The translations under genes and the position numbers were made by a program. Below, in pieces: positions 48,529-61,600 of a stretch of 64,000 nucleotides of DNA. Location: positions 2,815,852 through 2,879,851 of the forward strand of contig ML133420.1 of assembly GCA_003864495.1 (NCBI GenBank), given 5' to 3'. Every line of letters begins with the position of its first letter. The stretch's first letter is position 1. Under the pieces are notes generated by a model, which saw only the letters and a program-made list of their open reading frames with translations, ran no database searches and was not told the origin of the DNA. Source of the DNA: Nemopilema nomurai (Eukaryota; Cnidaria; Scyphozoa; Rhizostomeae; Rhizostomatidae).

Positions 48529-48770
48529 GTGAGTTCTGGCGAAAGATTGGTCTTAATCAAAGGCTCGGAATATTCTTCTTTTGTGTGAATGTCTGGAAGG
48601 TAAATTTAAAGACAACCGGAAGGCATTCAAATAAGCCACATCTCTTATCAGTGTGTTGTATTGCTGTGATTAGCTTTACATCAGGGACACTACCTAATCT
48701 AGACAGGTGGCCTAACGAGTTGAAAAGTTGTTTATTGGTACATAGTTCATGCCGTTTGGTGATTTTCAAC

Positions 48771-48805
48771 CAGTGGCGAAGCAAAAGGTCCTGTAGGTCA
48801 TGCGA
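48771..48805. mobile_element. Isolated hAT terminus
   Basis: CAGTGGCGAAGC followed by GGTCCTG matches the left end plus subterminal motif of the element at 13766-15416. No partner end was found nearby, so this is a solo or truncated end of the same family. Confidence 0.5.
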
Positions 48806-48949
48806 AGCCTGACAAAGAATTTTCAAGAATATGATTTTTTTATGTTCAATTTTTAAGAATGAAATGAAAAAAAATTAAGATAAAACACTTTCGCATGGAA
48901 TGTTATCGCAACTGGCTCTTCTGCGTAATTTGATTGGACTCTGGAAGGC

Positions 48950-49046
48950 GCAAACATAGGGTTTCTAAAGTCTTTATTTAAGTATAGTCAAGGGTTTCAA
49001 ATTTAGTCATGCACTTCCAAATGTGCATGACTAAAACCCTATGTTG
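48950..49046. repeat. Foldback structure
   Basis: TTTAGTCATGCAC (49002-49014) and its exact complement (49023-49035) flank an 8-base loop. Further out, CAAACATAGGGTTT on the left pairs with AAAACCCTATGTTG on the right across an asymmetric bulge. Confidence 0.7.
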
Positions 49047-49495
49047 AATCGTGCCAAACAATAAATAGACCCCTGAAAAATATGATGATAATTACGTTTA
49101 ATCCCTTCGTCGGGCCCCTTAAAACTTAAGAATTAAGTCTCTATCTCAGGAAAAACATTGGTGCATCAGCCCTTAAATTGCCTGAGCAATGACATAATTT
49201 TAGGTCGGTGTTTGATTCGAGGGAAAAAACAGTTTTTTAACCCGCCAACCATGCTTTTACACCTGTCACGCAGTGAATACTGTGTGAACAAACAAAGTAA
49301 CAGAGGGTGGAACTGGGCGGGGAAAACGCAATGCAAGGTAATTAGCGTAATAATGCCTAGCAAATTGTGATTGACAGCCTTGTAGATGTGGACGCGCAGC
49401 AAGACACGATTCTTGAAATGGGTATGAGCGACTTCCCCGCGGGTATTAACTCGAATTTAACTGAATAGAAGTACCATTATTTTTCAAAGACAATC

Positions 49496-50005
49496 TATGC
49501 TCTGGCTATCTTATTTTACTAGAACTTGTTGTTTATCAAAAAAATACTTTGAGACATAGACAAGAACTATCTTATTTTACTATAACTTGTTGCTGATCAA
49601 AGAAATATCTTGAGACATATATAAGAACTATCTTATTCTATTATAACCTGTTGCTGATCAAAGAAATATCTTGAGACATATACAAGAACTATTTTATTCT
49701 AATATAACCTGTTACTGATCAAAGAAATATCTTGAGACATATATAAGAACTATCTTATTCTATTATAACCTGTTGCTGATCAAAGAAATATCTTGAGACA
49801 GGGATGAGAACTATCTTATTTTACTATAACTCGTTGCTGATCAAAGAAATATCTTGAGACATATATAAGAACTATCTTATTCTATTAGAACCTGTTGCTG
49901 ATCAAAGAAATATTTTGAGACAAATATAAGAACTTTCTTATTCTATTATAACCTGTTGCTGATCAAAGAAATATCTTGAGACAGGGATGAGAACTATCGT
50001 ATTCT
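49496..50005. repeat. Minisatellite, ~61-bp unit, about eight copies
   Basis: The unit carries GAACTATCTTATTCTATTA, CCTGTTGCTGATCAAAG and AAATATCTTGAGACA. Variants alternate ATATATAA and GGGATGA at the joint, suggesting a higher-order pattern. The first unit is the most diverged. Confidence 0.92.
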
Positions 50006-50225
50006 ATTTCATCATTGACTCCGTCGCTACGGAGGAGTACGAGAGAGGGCTCGGTACTTTATGCAAAATTCGTTTCGTGGGTTCATGCCAATCGGTCGCG
50101 CAAATTTGCTGTTGGCTCGATTTCAACTCTCCATTCTGCCGAATTACTGCCTGTCTAGGAGTTTTTCACGATTAATTTCACCAGCCAAGTATTTTTACTT
50201 CTTGCACTTTACTGAAATTTCGGTA

Positions 50226-51175
50226 ATGGATACTAACGATGGTAATTTTTCCTCTAATTATGAGGCGGCCAAACTCGACATGGAAAAAAGCCACAAGTTG
50301 CCGACAGTCCCCCAGCTACAGCCAGCGGCAAAGAAGAAACCATGATGGACCTATTTAAAACCATGAAACTTCAAATGCAGGTGTCAAATAAGCTACTATT
50401 TAGTTTAGTAAATGATAATGATAACGCACAAGGTAGCTTTCTGTATCCGACAGTGATGAGAATTAGAGCTTGAAGCGCAAGACCCTACTGACGCGGAAAA
50501 TACACACGACTGTGAGGCACTAGCATGTTTTTCTCGAGAGCCTTTCCAATTCTACCAGTATAAGCGCACCAAAAGGTCCTCCCATTTCAGCATATTTTGC
50601 GACGCTCGTTAATACCCGTTTTAAAACTGAGCTATAAACTGACCAAGGAAAACAGACCAAGGCGAAATACCTTGTTCCCAAAAATTGTGATGATTTGTTC
50701 TGACCTCCGGTTGACGAATATTTATGGAACTCCATTAGGCCGGATGTAAAGGGCTCTGATCACCCACGTGGCTATGCAAGATATCCTTTTCACTGCCACA
50801 GGTGCAGTTGCCACATTCCTTCAAGATTTGCCTTTAGCACGTACAAAAAACCAAAGTGTACACTATAAAGCACTCTCGACACGTCTTATAGATTTGGTTG
50901 CCCTACTCGGATCTGTTTGTCAAGAGCTTTCATACCCTCGAAAAGAGGCACTTCGTCTACATCTCAGTGCTGATTTTTAATTTTCCTGTAATCATTCTAC
51001 TAAACCAGACAAGTTCTTATTTGCAAACAATTTATCGAAAATTATGCAGGAGGCAAATACGATGGCAAAAATCGTTCAAACATTTCCTCCGACAGCCCGA
51101 AAGGGCCCACCCTTCCGGAGCCTAAATAATGATGGCTGCTCTGGGGGCTATTTTGGTTGCTAAAATAGCTATGCT
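50226..51175 (+). pseudogene. Gag-like relic of a retroelement (DIRS-type suspected)
   Basis: Consecutive broken frames read as one decayed protein: MDTNDGNFSSNYEAAK at 50226, then a middle stretch with stops, then ITHVAMQDILFTATGAVATF and RLIDLVALLGSVCQELSYPR around 50760-50970, then KFLFANNLSKIMQEAN near 51010. A charged N-terminal segment, a helical middle and a short FLF-x-x-x-L motif followed by a basic, proline-rich tail resemble gag-like ORF1 proteins of DIRS-type elements in marine invertebrates. No reverse transcriptase or recombinase was found. The assignment is tentative. Confidence 0.45.
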
Positions 51176-51939
51176 AGGGAAACCGCTTCGGTGGCAGCTA
51201 TGGCGGCGCCAGCCGCTAAATATTGGGGAGCATTTCGGGCAGGGACGAAGCCCCTAAGAAACCTTGGGACGTGGGAGCAACGCCCCCAGAAATTTTTCTT
51301 GGACCACGCCCCCTACTCTCTCTGAGACAGAAGCTGAATTATTTAATACATAGGGAAACTACACTAAAAACTACTCTATTTTATACGAATCTTCAATTCT
51401 AAAAACGTAAACAATTAATTACTTCGAGAAAAGCATATTTTACAATGAAATCTTGCGATGATTTGCAAGTTTAAAAATTTCTACAAGTTTTCAAGCTCAA
51501 TTTTATCAGCAATGTCTCTTTCTGCGCTTATCTGAATGAGATCTTCAAGCCTTTCAGGCAATATAGCAGCTCGCGAATAATTTTTGAAAATTTTTCTTTA
51601 CTATGAGTACGCTCGCACGATGCTGCAGTTACGGGTAAAGTAGCGACCATGCAGATACGCTTGAATAAATCTGCATATAAATTATGCAAAATCATCCTTA
51701 CTAAAGACCTTTAATAGCGATGGCAAACAAACCCATGATGTTATTTTTTCATTTTCTGGTTGCTCCAAATGTTTTTCGTAATTTTCTTTCCAAATGGCAC
51801 ATGTCCTTGATATTGGGAACAGAATATATTGATATCCAATGCGATTACCGTCTAGCTGGTAAATTTTGACAATATGCTAATTTGTTCAACGCTTGAAGTG
51901 TTCAAATTTATTGGTTGGAAAGCTGCTGCCAAGGACATG

Positions 51940-53330
51940 ATTTCGCAAGCCTTACTCGAAAAGCGCTTGTCGAGCTCGCTCGTCATTTTGTCCAGAAATG
52001 AAAGTAGAGCTCTCTGAAGAGTTCCAACTCGAATTCCTCTTCTGGTCGATCGTGTTGTAAACCAACCATATCCAGGATACTCTGACCATCAGATAGATGC
52101 ATTGGAAGGATACGACGACGCTTGGGGAAAACTTCTCTAGAGCTTGAGCCGATGAAAATATTGCTCACCGATTGACTGCCACACTTCAAATGCATCTGCA
52201 TCTCTAACGAAATTCTGCAGTCCTTGATCGTTGCGAAATGAAGCCAACGTTGCTCCTAAATCCTGGATTGAAGAAACTCCAGAAGATAAATCCATATCCT
52301 CTCTCTGCAGGTATTCTGAAGCTGATCTGATAAGCAGAAAACATCTTTGCAGTACGAAACAAGATGCAACAAGTCGAAATGGCATCAGCCTCACAAGCAA
52401 ACCATTCGCCACATTGTCTGACTGTTCTTCCAACATCGACAGCAACGCGGGGTACACGTTAATTATTACCTCCAGATTATCGGATCGAGCTGCCCATCTT
52501 GTTTCCGAATGTAGAGCAGTTTTGCCAGACGTGATACCTTCTGCTTGGAGATGTTTTCGTAGATATCAAGCCTTTGTGGGGATCCGTCCATATAACTGTA
52601 GACATCTCCAATTGTTTCGAAACTTTCCTTCACTGGCTGATTCTTTCCACACTATGTTCCAGAACAAGGTTTAATCTCAGGCAAAACAATGAAAATATTC
52701 GGCGAATTCGGCTCCTGTTAGCTTCAAATGCTGCTGAATACCATACCAATCATATCTTTAGTGGGTAAATTGTGCTTACCTAATACCCCAGCTATCACAT
52801 CTGCCAAGGACTTTCCTTTCAGGCTGAAAACTATGACAAGTCTCACGCACCGTTCTGTTACTTTGAAGTCAGATACGTAACGTAAGATAACTGACATAAA
52901 CGCTCTTTTATGTTATGTCACGTCGTCCATTTTGCGACACGTGTGAAAAATAGCTTTCGTTTCCAGGATGTTTTTCAATCCATGTTCGCAAGGGCTCGTG
53001 GTATTTTGAGAGAAACTCTTCAAAAACGTTTCCCCTATTTAAAGAATCTTCAGTTTCATCGTGTCCCCGAAACGCACTATTTTGCTTTGCTAAATGATGG
53101 ACAACATCAAATATAGTCTCCACAATATGTCTATTTCTGCTCTCTTCTTGTGTTGCTTCGTAATTTCTTTCCAATTTCTGACGGTTAAAAGTACTTGAAC
53201 TCTTACAGGTCCCAAATCAAGTACTTGCACTCTGTTGGCCTCATTTATTATTTCTCTTGATGGATTCCTTCCTTCCGCCATCATGCTACTCATCTTACAA
53301 CATCTGAAGAATTTGGTCATTAGTGATATC
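51940..53330 (-). pseudogene. hAT transposase relic of the DUF4371/ZMYM1-like type
   Basis: Minus-strand fragments in order: RNRHIVETIFDVVHHLAKQN, F-R-G-H, N-R-G-N-V-F-E-E-F (53174-52908); a segment near 52500-52640 reading I-G-D-V-Y-S-Y-M-D-G in a neighbouring frame; NVANGLLVRLMPFRLV with S-E-Y-L-Q (52457-52137); and EEEFELELFRELYF (near 52020). These are the landmarks, in the right order, of DUF4371 plus hAT C-terminal proteins such as ZMYM1-like transposases. Frameshifts separate the fragments. No terminal repeats or target duplications could be tied to it, so it is a dead copy. Confidence 0.68.
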
Positions 53331-53683
53331 TATCTAGCAGCCTATTTGCCCATTCCGAGGAAAGTTCCCTGGGCAGACATTTCATTGATATAATGATTTG
53401 ACACCAACTCTGTCATCACCAGGTCTTTGAAATGGACAGTCACGATGGCCGACATCTAATTACGGTATACCCATAATTAACACATAATGACATTCTCTTC
53501 CAGAATCAACATACATCTGTCTGTCAGGTCATAGTCAGAAGAATATGTGTTCTGGTCAACTTTTATATTGTCAATTCGACCATGATCAGACGAGAACAAG
53601 GTGACTACTTAAATCACAACATTTTATGGCGACAGATTTTAGTATTTGCAGAGGCATCTTTTTTTAAGCAATTAATTCAGATT

Positions 53684-54292
53684 GCCGCTTGTTACTGGGT
53701 TGTTCTGCTTGTTACTGCGTTGTTCGCTTGTTACTGGTTGTTCTGCTTGTTACTGGGTTGTTCTGCTCGTTACTGCGTTGTTCCGCTTGTTACTGGGTTG
53801 TTTTGCTTCTTACTGCGTTGTTCTGCTTCTTACTGCGTTGTTCCGCTTGTTACTGGGTTGTTCTGCTTCTTAATGCGTTGTTCTGCTTCTTACTGCGTTG
53901 TTCCGCTCATTACTGCGGTGTTCCGCTTGTTACTGGGTTGTTTCGCTTGTTACTGCGTTGTTCTGCTCGTTACTGGGTTGTTCCGCTTGTTACTGGGTTG
54001 TTCGTTCTTACTGCGTTGTTCCGCTTGTTACTGGGTTGTTGTGCTTGTTACTGGGTTGTTCCGCTTCTTACTGCGTTGTTTCGCTTCTTACTGCGTTGTT
54101 CCGCTTGTTACTGGGTTGTTATGTTTGTTACTGCGTTGTTCCGCTTGTTACTGCGTTGTTCCGCTTCTTACTGCGTTGTTCCGCTTGTTACTGGGTTGTT
54201 CCGCTTGTTACTGCGTTGTTCCACTTGCTACTGCGTTGTTCCGTTTGTAACAGCGTTCTTCCGCTTGTAACTCCGTTGTTCCGCTTGTTCCT
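53684..54292. repeat. 20-bp minisatellite, about 30 copies
   Basis: The unit is TGTTCCGCTTGTTACTGGGT, with C/T, G/C (GTT/CTT) and GGG/GCG variants. Twenty is not a multiple of three, so every forward frame reads through with a 20-residue period; none of these frames is a gene. It abuts the dispersed repeat at 54290 exactly. Confidence 0.95.
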
Positions 54293-54800
54293 CGATCTCC
54301 AGCTCAGTTCTGCAGTCCACCACTCACCATATCAGCTAGAAGCCTTTAAAGAGCATTATGGTGTGATCTGAATACCATTTATGCAAAACATGGTATAAAA
54401 CATGATATAATTCTTCTCGTGCCTACATACATAAATACAAATTAATTTATGATGAGGTTGAAATACCGGTAGCTGGTGTGAGCCTCATCAAAGTCCCATT
54501 TGCATTTTTCCATGCAATTGGGTTCAATTCGTCTCGTCAATTATGTCTTGTTTGCCCAAGGCTTCTTTCGCTCAAAGTAGGTAGGTAGGCATTGTTGTAA
54601 TATAGTTATAGTTTTTGGGATTGGTATGGGTATCTGGTACCAGCTTTGATTCGTTTTTTGTGTTGAACAGCAATGGCTTCTCTATGAGTTCGTGAAGAGC
54701 CTTTTGGATAAGAAGAGGAAGGCCTCACGATATTAGATGATCAAGCAATGATATGGAGAAAAGGCGAGGATGAATTTAAGTGGTTGAAGCAAGAAGTGCG
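54290..54800. repeat. Dispersed repeat family, member 3
   Basis: Shares ordered landmarks with 10720-11250 and 30775-31290 (TCAGTTCTGCAG, AATACCGGTAGCTGG, TAGTTTTTGGGATTGG, CACGATATTAGATGATCAAG). It is probably the displaced tail of the third MACPF unit, separated from it by the 48529-54289 insertions. Confidence 0.8.
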
Positions 54801-55653
54801 TGGTACACGTGGTCAGTGGCGCGAAGCAACAACAATCAAGGTGCATCAATATATCATCGCAGCAACAGCAACAAGAACAACAGCAACAGCAACAAACATG
54901 GTCTTAAATATGGTGACTGCCATGTGTGTCGAGTACAACCAGGGCTAAAGAAAGTAACAATTATATGCAGAAAGGGTAAGAAAGGTAGTCTTGAGAAATA
55001 CATATTTCATGCTAATCGGTAACGCGTCTCCCTTGACTGACTAGTGACAAAAGTTTCTAGGTTTAAACATTATATCAAAGCAGGGCAAAAGCCAATGGCT
55101 ATAATGGTAAAAAGGATCACTTATTAATTTTGATAGCACTTGCAGATTCTGAGTGACTTACCAGTTTCCTTTTCAATTCATCTTTTACTCCAAAGTATCT
55201 GATGAATTCCAAAGAGCAGTAGTCAGCTGCCACTTCAAGTTAATTTTCGCAGTATCCTGTTTATGCCCAAATTCTGAAACGGGTTGCTATTGCTTCTGGG
55301 AACCTGTGAAAAACGGTGGCCACATGCTTACCTTATGCAAAAATCTGGTGGCTAAAAAGCATACTCTATATTGACTTGCAAGGTTTAAAGCGTAAAATAT
55401 GAATTTGGAGGAGAGTGTAAATATGAAGTATTGCATTGAGAGGTTTTTCATCATATTCCAGAATAATTCCTAGAAATCAAAACTATATTTGAAATAGTAA
55501 GTCAGATTCATGCCAAATGCAGTGACATATGAAAGTCCTTTTGCTAATAATTTGTTAATAATAATTTGTTTTGGATTGAGGCCTGAAATAATTTGGCTTT
55601 TGTTTTTTGCAGGGTGTTTTTGCAAGGTGCAGAGATAATTGGTCTTTTTTACA
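54801..55653. other. Region before the TRMT2A-like start codon
   Basis: Contains a short CAA/GCA-rich stretch (54855-54895) and no recognised core promoter. A good acceptor (TTTTTTGCAG, ending at 55612) 41 bases before the ATG suggests the 5' leader is spliced and the first non-coding exon lies upstream, not identified. Confidence 0.4.
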
Positions 55654-58600
55654 ATGGAACAGAAAGATGATGAAAAAACTGTAGCAAGCAACTCAATTGA
55701 AGATGACCAGTCAGTAGCAGAGTCTACAGAGAAAATAGAACAATCTGATTGTTATCATTATACAAAAAATGGAGAATTCACATCAGAGATCTACAAAATA
55801 TGTGTAGAAAACCTACCTCATTATGTTGGCTACCAGGTTGGAAGTGATTTTTGATTGGCTGTCATTTTGTGTAAGCTCAGTCTTTTTATCAAAGTTGGCC
55901 AGTTTTGGTTCACAAACTACAACTTTTGCAAAGCAATTATGTCTTTCACTTTGAAATCATTGTTTGTTATATCTAGTTGCATCTGGTCAATGCTGTTAAG
56001 TTTATTAGAATTCTGGCTCAGGAGTATTTAGAAATCTTTTGGACATTAAAAGTGCATCTTGTCAATTAAAATCTACTTTGCAAAAAGTTATGCAGATTTA
56101 AGATTCCAGAGTTACACATATTAAAAGCATAGAATCTTTTCGTAACCTGAAGTGTCCTATTTGGTATGTCTTAATTTTGAATCAGGTCTTTGCATTTAAT
56201 CTTTTGAAGCATTTGTTGGCATTGTTTTAGCAAATGAGAAAGACCTTTTCAAAGATAAATGTTACACCAAGAAAGTTGAAGTTTGACCCAAATTGCAAGC
56301 TTGCTTTTATGACTTTCAGGTGAAATCTATTGTCATACTTCTCATTGTTACTGCTTGATGTCAATTAAATGTTTATTGTCATATGACAATTTTTTTACTT
56401 TTTCAAAGCTTTGCTGTGTAATTTTGTTCAAAAGTAAACTTCATATTTCCTGAATCTCAATTTTAGATATACCTTTAGTTACAAGAAATTGTGTGCATGC
56501 TAAGTTTATCTGCCATTTGCCTACAGGCTGAACCACAAACACATGAACTAGTTCTCATTCAAAAGTAATTTATCTGAGAGCCTTTCATATTTTTCCATAC
56601 TGTGTTTAAATTATTAGTGTGTAACTGTAAGAAAGTGATTAGAGTCGGAGACATTTTTTGTAAAATCTTTGCCTATCTTTTTAGATCAGAAGAAGAGAGA
56701 GAGGTATGGAAACATATAACTTATTGTAATCTGCCTTTTTAAGCAGAGTGATTGACAATGCTAGTTGTGAATGTTTATTGATTTGAAGATATGGCAATTT
56801 TGACCTCCGTGACTAAGAATCAAATTTCATAATGCTTACTCTTTTTAACCGAAAAACTTTTTCATTAGGCTGCAATCAAGGCCATTGATGGATTCAAATT
56901 CAAAAGACATATTCTAGGAGCAAAGGTGTTTTTATTATTGTGCTTATGATTTTTAAATCAATTTTTTGTTTTCAAGTCCTTAATAAGCTCCCTGTCTATA
57001 TTTATTTTGTGGAATATTCAATGGCTCCTATCATTTCACTTCCTAATTGTGTTGGCACAATATGCTCCTTCTGTAAACAGTAGAGTAATTACTTGGTTCA
57101 CATATAGATTTTCCTTTGCTCAAAAAGAATACTTTATAGGAAATGATACTTAAATGATGGTTGAGTCTATTTTAATTTAGATTTGCTCAATTTATGTGAA
57201 GCATAGAACTAGCCTAATCTTTATTAAGTGTATAATGTGGCAAAGCTGTATGAAATTCGTACCAACAATGTTTTTTGAATGAGACACCAAATTGGCACTA
57301 TTGGTTTATATGACATGTTTTTGTTTTGAGCTAGGAATAGGGGTAGGAATTGCTTGTATCTTTAACATTAGAGTTTGGCACATACAGTGTTATAGGGTAG
57401 TGTAAAGGTCTTACTCTTGCATTAACAATTGATAAATAACATAAACAATTATCTTTTTAGAAAGCAATGCCAAAGCCTGATCCTCAACTCCGTAAGAGAC
57501 AAATCATGGGTTCAGGTGATAAATGCAAAGCATTGACTCATATTAATGTCATACCTCTAAACATTGTGTTTTGTATTAGTTTTTGTTGTCCCTTTTAAGG
57601 TTGCACAAACTTATATTTTCATTTACTATTGATGTATTTTAAGTGATGTTTCTCTTTGCCTGCTTGTGAGCCAGTCTTTCTGAAATTCCATATTCAAACC
57701 AGATGAAAATGACGGAACAAAACGAAAACGCGGTGAAGAAGGGCAAGGAAAACCTGATGATGATCGTCCACCAGAAACTAGGTATCAAATTGTGCTTTTT
57801 CCTCTCTTTCTTCAATACATTTATTTTTTATAAGAAAGTTTTTTCAGCCCAGCCCTCAGGCTTTGTTACCTCTTTTCTAATTTCAGCACTAACACTCTCT
57901 TAACACTTTCTTAACCATAAATTTGAATGTTTAACCTAACTAAGCATGCACAGCCATGGAGAAGATGAAATTCTATAAATGTTCTATATTTCACAAAATC
58001 CCTCAACATCATCACTGAAGAACATAGAAGTAAGAAAACAAGTTATCTCAACCTATTTCACTTTTACATCCAAATTTCCTTTGCAACTTCGAATACGAAA
58101 TTTTTCAACTCTCTTAGGGTTCCAAAGATTCATCCCTGAACTTTCTTATTGAGATTTCTTACTGAACTTTTTGAAAAACCGAGCATAAATTTCGTATTAA
58201 TTACTTTTATATGAGAAAACGTGCATTACTTCTTCAAGCTAGATGTGAAGAGAAGGGACACAAGAACATTTTTTATATCCAGTTTCTTTTATATGCATGC
58301 AGAGTATTCTTTTGTAGTATTCTTATGTTCTTCTGTGTATTTTTATGTAACGATGGGTCAGGGGAGGGGTGCTGCATGCAGTAGTGGTGGGGGCCACACT
58401 CTCGGTAATAATCTCTCAAGTGAGGCCTGGGACACAATTTTTATAGTATTGTTTTAATTCACATCCAATTATGTGTGTCAGTTGGTGGCTCTCAGGCACG
58501 GCTTTGCGGGCGGGTGGTGCCTCCTTGTGATTCACCTGGTAGTTTTTATTTTTTTTGTTAATTTACCACAGGATTATCATGTTCTATTGCTCCTCGTGTC

Positions 58601-61600
58601 ATCAATGTCCCTGTAGTGTTTGTCAAGTAGTTAGTAGGTAGCGTAATAGGTAACTTGTCATGTCAATTTTTAGTAGAATATAAAAATTGAAAAAAAATTA
58701 AAAAGACTTGCAGATATTCATACTTTGCAACGAGGAAAAATGCTTTGACGTTTATCGTTTTCTGCTAAAGGCTTGTGACAGTCTGTTGGAGTGGCCAATC
58801 ATTGCCTCTAGCTAAACATAAACAATCACCATCACATTTTCGCTTTAGGTTGAAGTACGTTGTTACGAAACTTTGTGACATGCCGTATTTGGATCAGCTA
58901 AAGGTAAATTTCTGTTACTGCTTAAAAACATGTTGATGGTCGTATATTTATATCTATTCGAGATATTCTAGTTCACAGGAATGTGTGTATTTTATGTTTT
59001 AACAGCTTTGGATTGAAAGTTATTTTAAGTGAACAAAGTGAGGTGGCATGTATAAATGAATTGACGCACAAACTCTTAATTTTGTCAAGATTTCATGCTT
59101 GCAAGGTCTATTCCTTTAAGGTACTGATTCCAAGTATGGTAAGGTTTTGTTTTTTTAAGGTGAAATACAACTCTGTTGCTGAAGTGTTGAAGACCCTTGA
59201 AGACGACCTGGCTGCTGCTCGCTCTGTATGTTTCACATCTTCCTTTCATCACCCAATCATCTTTCGTATCTTCCATTCATCACCCAATCATCTTTCGTAT
59301 CTTTCATTCATCACCCAAATAATCTTTTGTATCTTCCATTCATCACCCAATCATTATTCGTATCTTGCTTTCATCACCCAATCATTATTCGTATCTTGCT
59401 TTCATCACCCAATCATCTTTCGTATCTTCCATTTATCACCCAATCATCTTTCGTATTTTCCATTCATCACCCAATCATATTTTGTATCTTCCATTCATCA
59501 CCCAATCATCTTTCGTATCTTCCATTCATCACCCAATCATCTTTCGTATCTTCCATTCATCACCCAATCATATTTCGTATCTTCCATTCATCACCCAATC
59601 ATCTTTCACATCTTCCATTCATCACCCAATCATCTTTCGTATCTTTCATTCATCACTTAATAATTTTTCGTATTTTTCATTTGTCACCTAATAATTTATT
59701 GTATCTTTTATCTTTCATTCAACACTTACTCACTTTTTTATCTTCCATTCGTCACCTTATCATATGATAAACTTTGATATATGTAACAATGTACTCAGAG
59801 AAACTCTTTAGAGCAAAGCGGTATAAAAAGTAAAACACATTGCTGGTTAATGCATTTGTTTCTGGTCCAAACCTGAGAAAAAGACGCAGTTTTGCCATAT
59901 GATTGATGGTTGAAGTTGATCTACCAAAGTCATTAACTGTAGAGCTCCTCAGGGATCGTGCTTGGGTCCTGAGAAATGTATGATTGAGCATGAAGAATGC
60001 AAAGATGAATGGGTCTGGAAGTTGATGAGATACGACAGACCGGAAAATTTACAAAACTGATTTATGAACTGATTTAAGCTTAATTGTAAATCTGCAGTTG
60101 TATCAAGAGCATGTACCCAACAAAAGTACCGATAATTACGTTCAAGGTTGCTTCAAAATTGAAGTTTGACAGCTATTTAGGGACCAAGATGGGTTTCTGC
60201 TTCCTTGTTCTGCTTTCTTGATGCAGTGGGGTCTTGATGCATTTGTCTGTTTTAGCAGAAATGACTGCGCATCTAAAAAGCGAAGCCTGTTAGGCTCCCA
60301 AACTTTCATTATATGTGCTATTGTAATTACTTACTGGGCATGTTTCCTGGAGATTTGTATGAATCTGAAATCCCTTTTTTGACTTCGCAGAAAACAGTTG
60401 TGAAAGCAGAAGACAGGTACTTTTTAAAGCTTTATTTTGTAAAGATTGGCGTGCTCTAAACTCAAAATAGCTTTCACGATGTTCTTACTTAGATTCAAAG
60501 CCATTTCTGCTGTTCTTTATCTTGTATTCTAATTTCATTCTGCCAGCAATTATTCCTAGCTTAGACGACAGTCTGCCTCAAACCTATGGCCATAATTTTG
60601 TTCCAATCAATGTCGTGTTTGTCTCAACTTGTAATTACTTCAACCAAATTCACTTTTTGAAGATGCTTTTTTAAATTCGAGTGACAGGTTAATCTGTAAA
60701 TTGAATTTCAATTCTAGTTGTTCCTGCAAGTTGGAGGATATTATTCAATCGGTAATAAAATTATTTTCCTTTATATATCAAAACATGGAAGAGTTTTTTT
60801 GGAAATTTTTTTCAACCATTCTACTTTAATAGCCCGGTCAAAGGGAGGCTAAGCAAGTCAAAGGGTGTAGATGCTTTGCCCATTTGCCATTCTCAAAGTA
60901 ATTTGAGTTTAGCCTGCTTCAAAACTAGCTTTTTAAGGTTTGGTAAGGTAACACTTTTAGCATTAAATATTGGGAAGTTTTATTCGAAGATCAGATTATG
61001 TTGATTGATGCGATATCAAGCAGTCTCTCGTACTATGATTGAGGGGACTGATTGTACTATGACAGGAACTTGAAAGCTTTCATATTCTTTCTTTGTAGCT
61101 CTTTTCCAAATGAGCTTCATTGTAGACAAGATGGTATTTTCTTGCAGCCAGTTTTAGAGAATTACCGAAACAAAGTCGAATTTAACATTGGTCCCAATAC
61201 AGAAGGTCGAAGTAAGTGATGCTTAGATCATGTTATTGTGCACGAAATTAAGTCTTTAAATTTTAGGCTGGTATATTTTGAAATTTAACTTCTTAAATGC
61301 ATTTCTTGAAATTTTCTTCAATCAATTATAGAAAATTGTTTAATAGTATTGAAATGATCAACAATGTAGAAGTGGCCAACGGTATCAAAACTACCAATAC
61401 CATCGACTTGATCAGTTGTACAAAAACTAGCAATGATGTCAAAGTGATAGAAATGTCGAAGTGATAAATCATATAATAGTGATATAGTGATAGAAAATAT
61501 TAAGGCTTTCAACATTATCAAGACAATGAATATCCTAAAGTGATCAATAGTTTCAATGTGATAGAAAATAACGAAGTGGTCAATGATAAAATAGTGATAG

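Noticed and set aside
49496..50005. CRISPR-like array
   Set aside because: Contiguous tandem units without unique spacers in a eukaryotic genome; it is a minisatellite.
53582..54371. Three overlapping reading frames of 157-222 codons
   Set aside because: They are produced by the 20-bp minisatellite, are open in every forward frame and have no domain or non-repetitive sequence.
58983..59767. Reading frames of 108-225 codons across the TRMT2A exon 8 region
   Set aside because: They run through exon 8 in its frame or a neighbouring one and then the 31-bp intronic minisatellite. A donor site and the next exon explain the true coding part.
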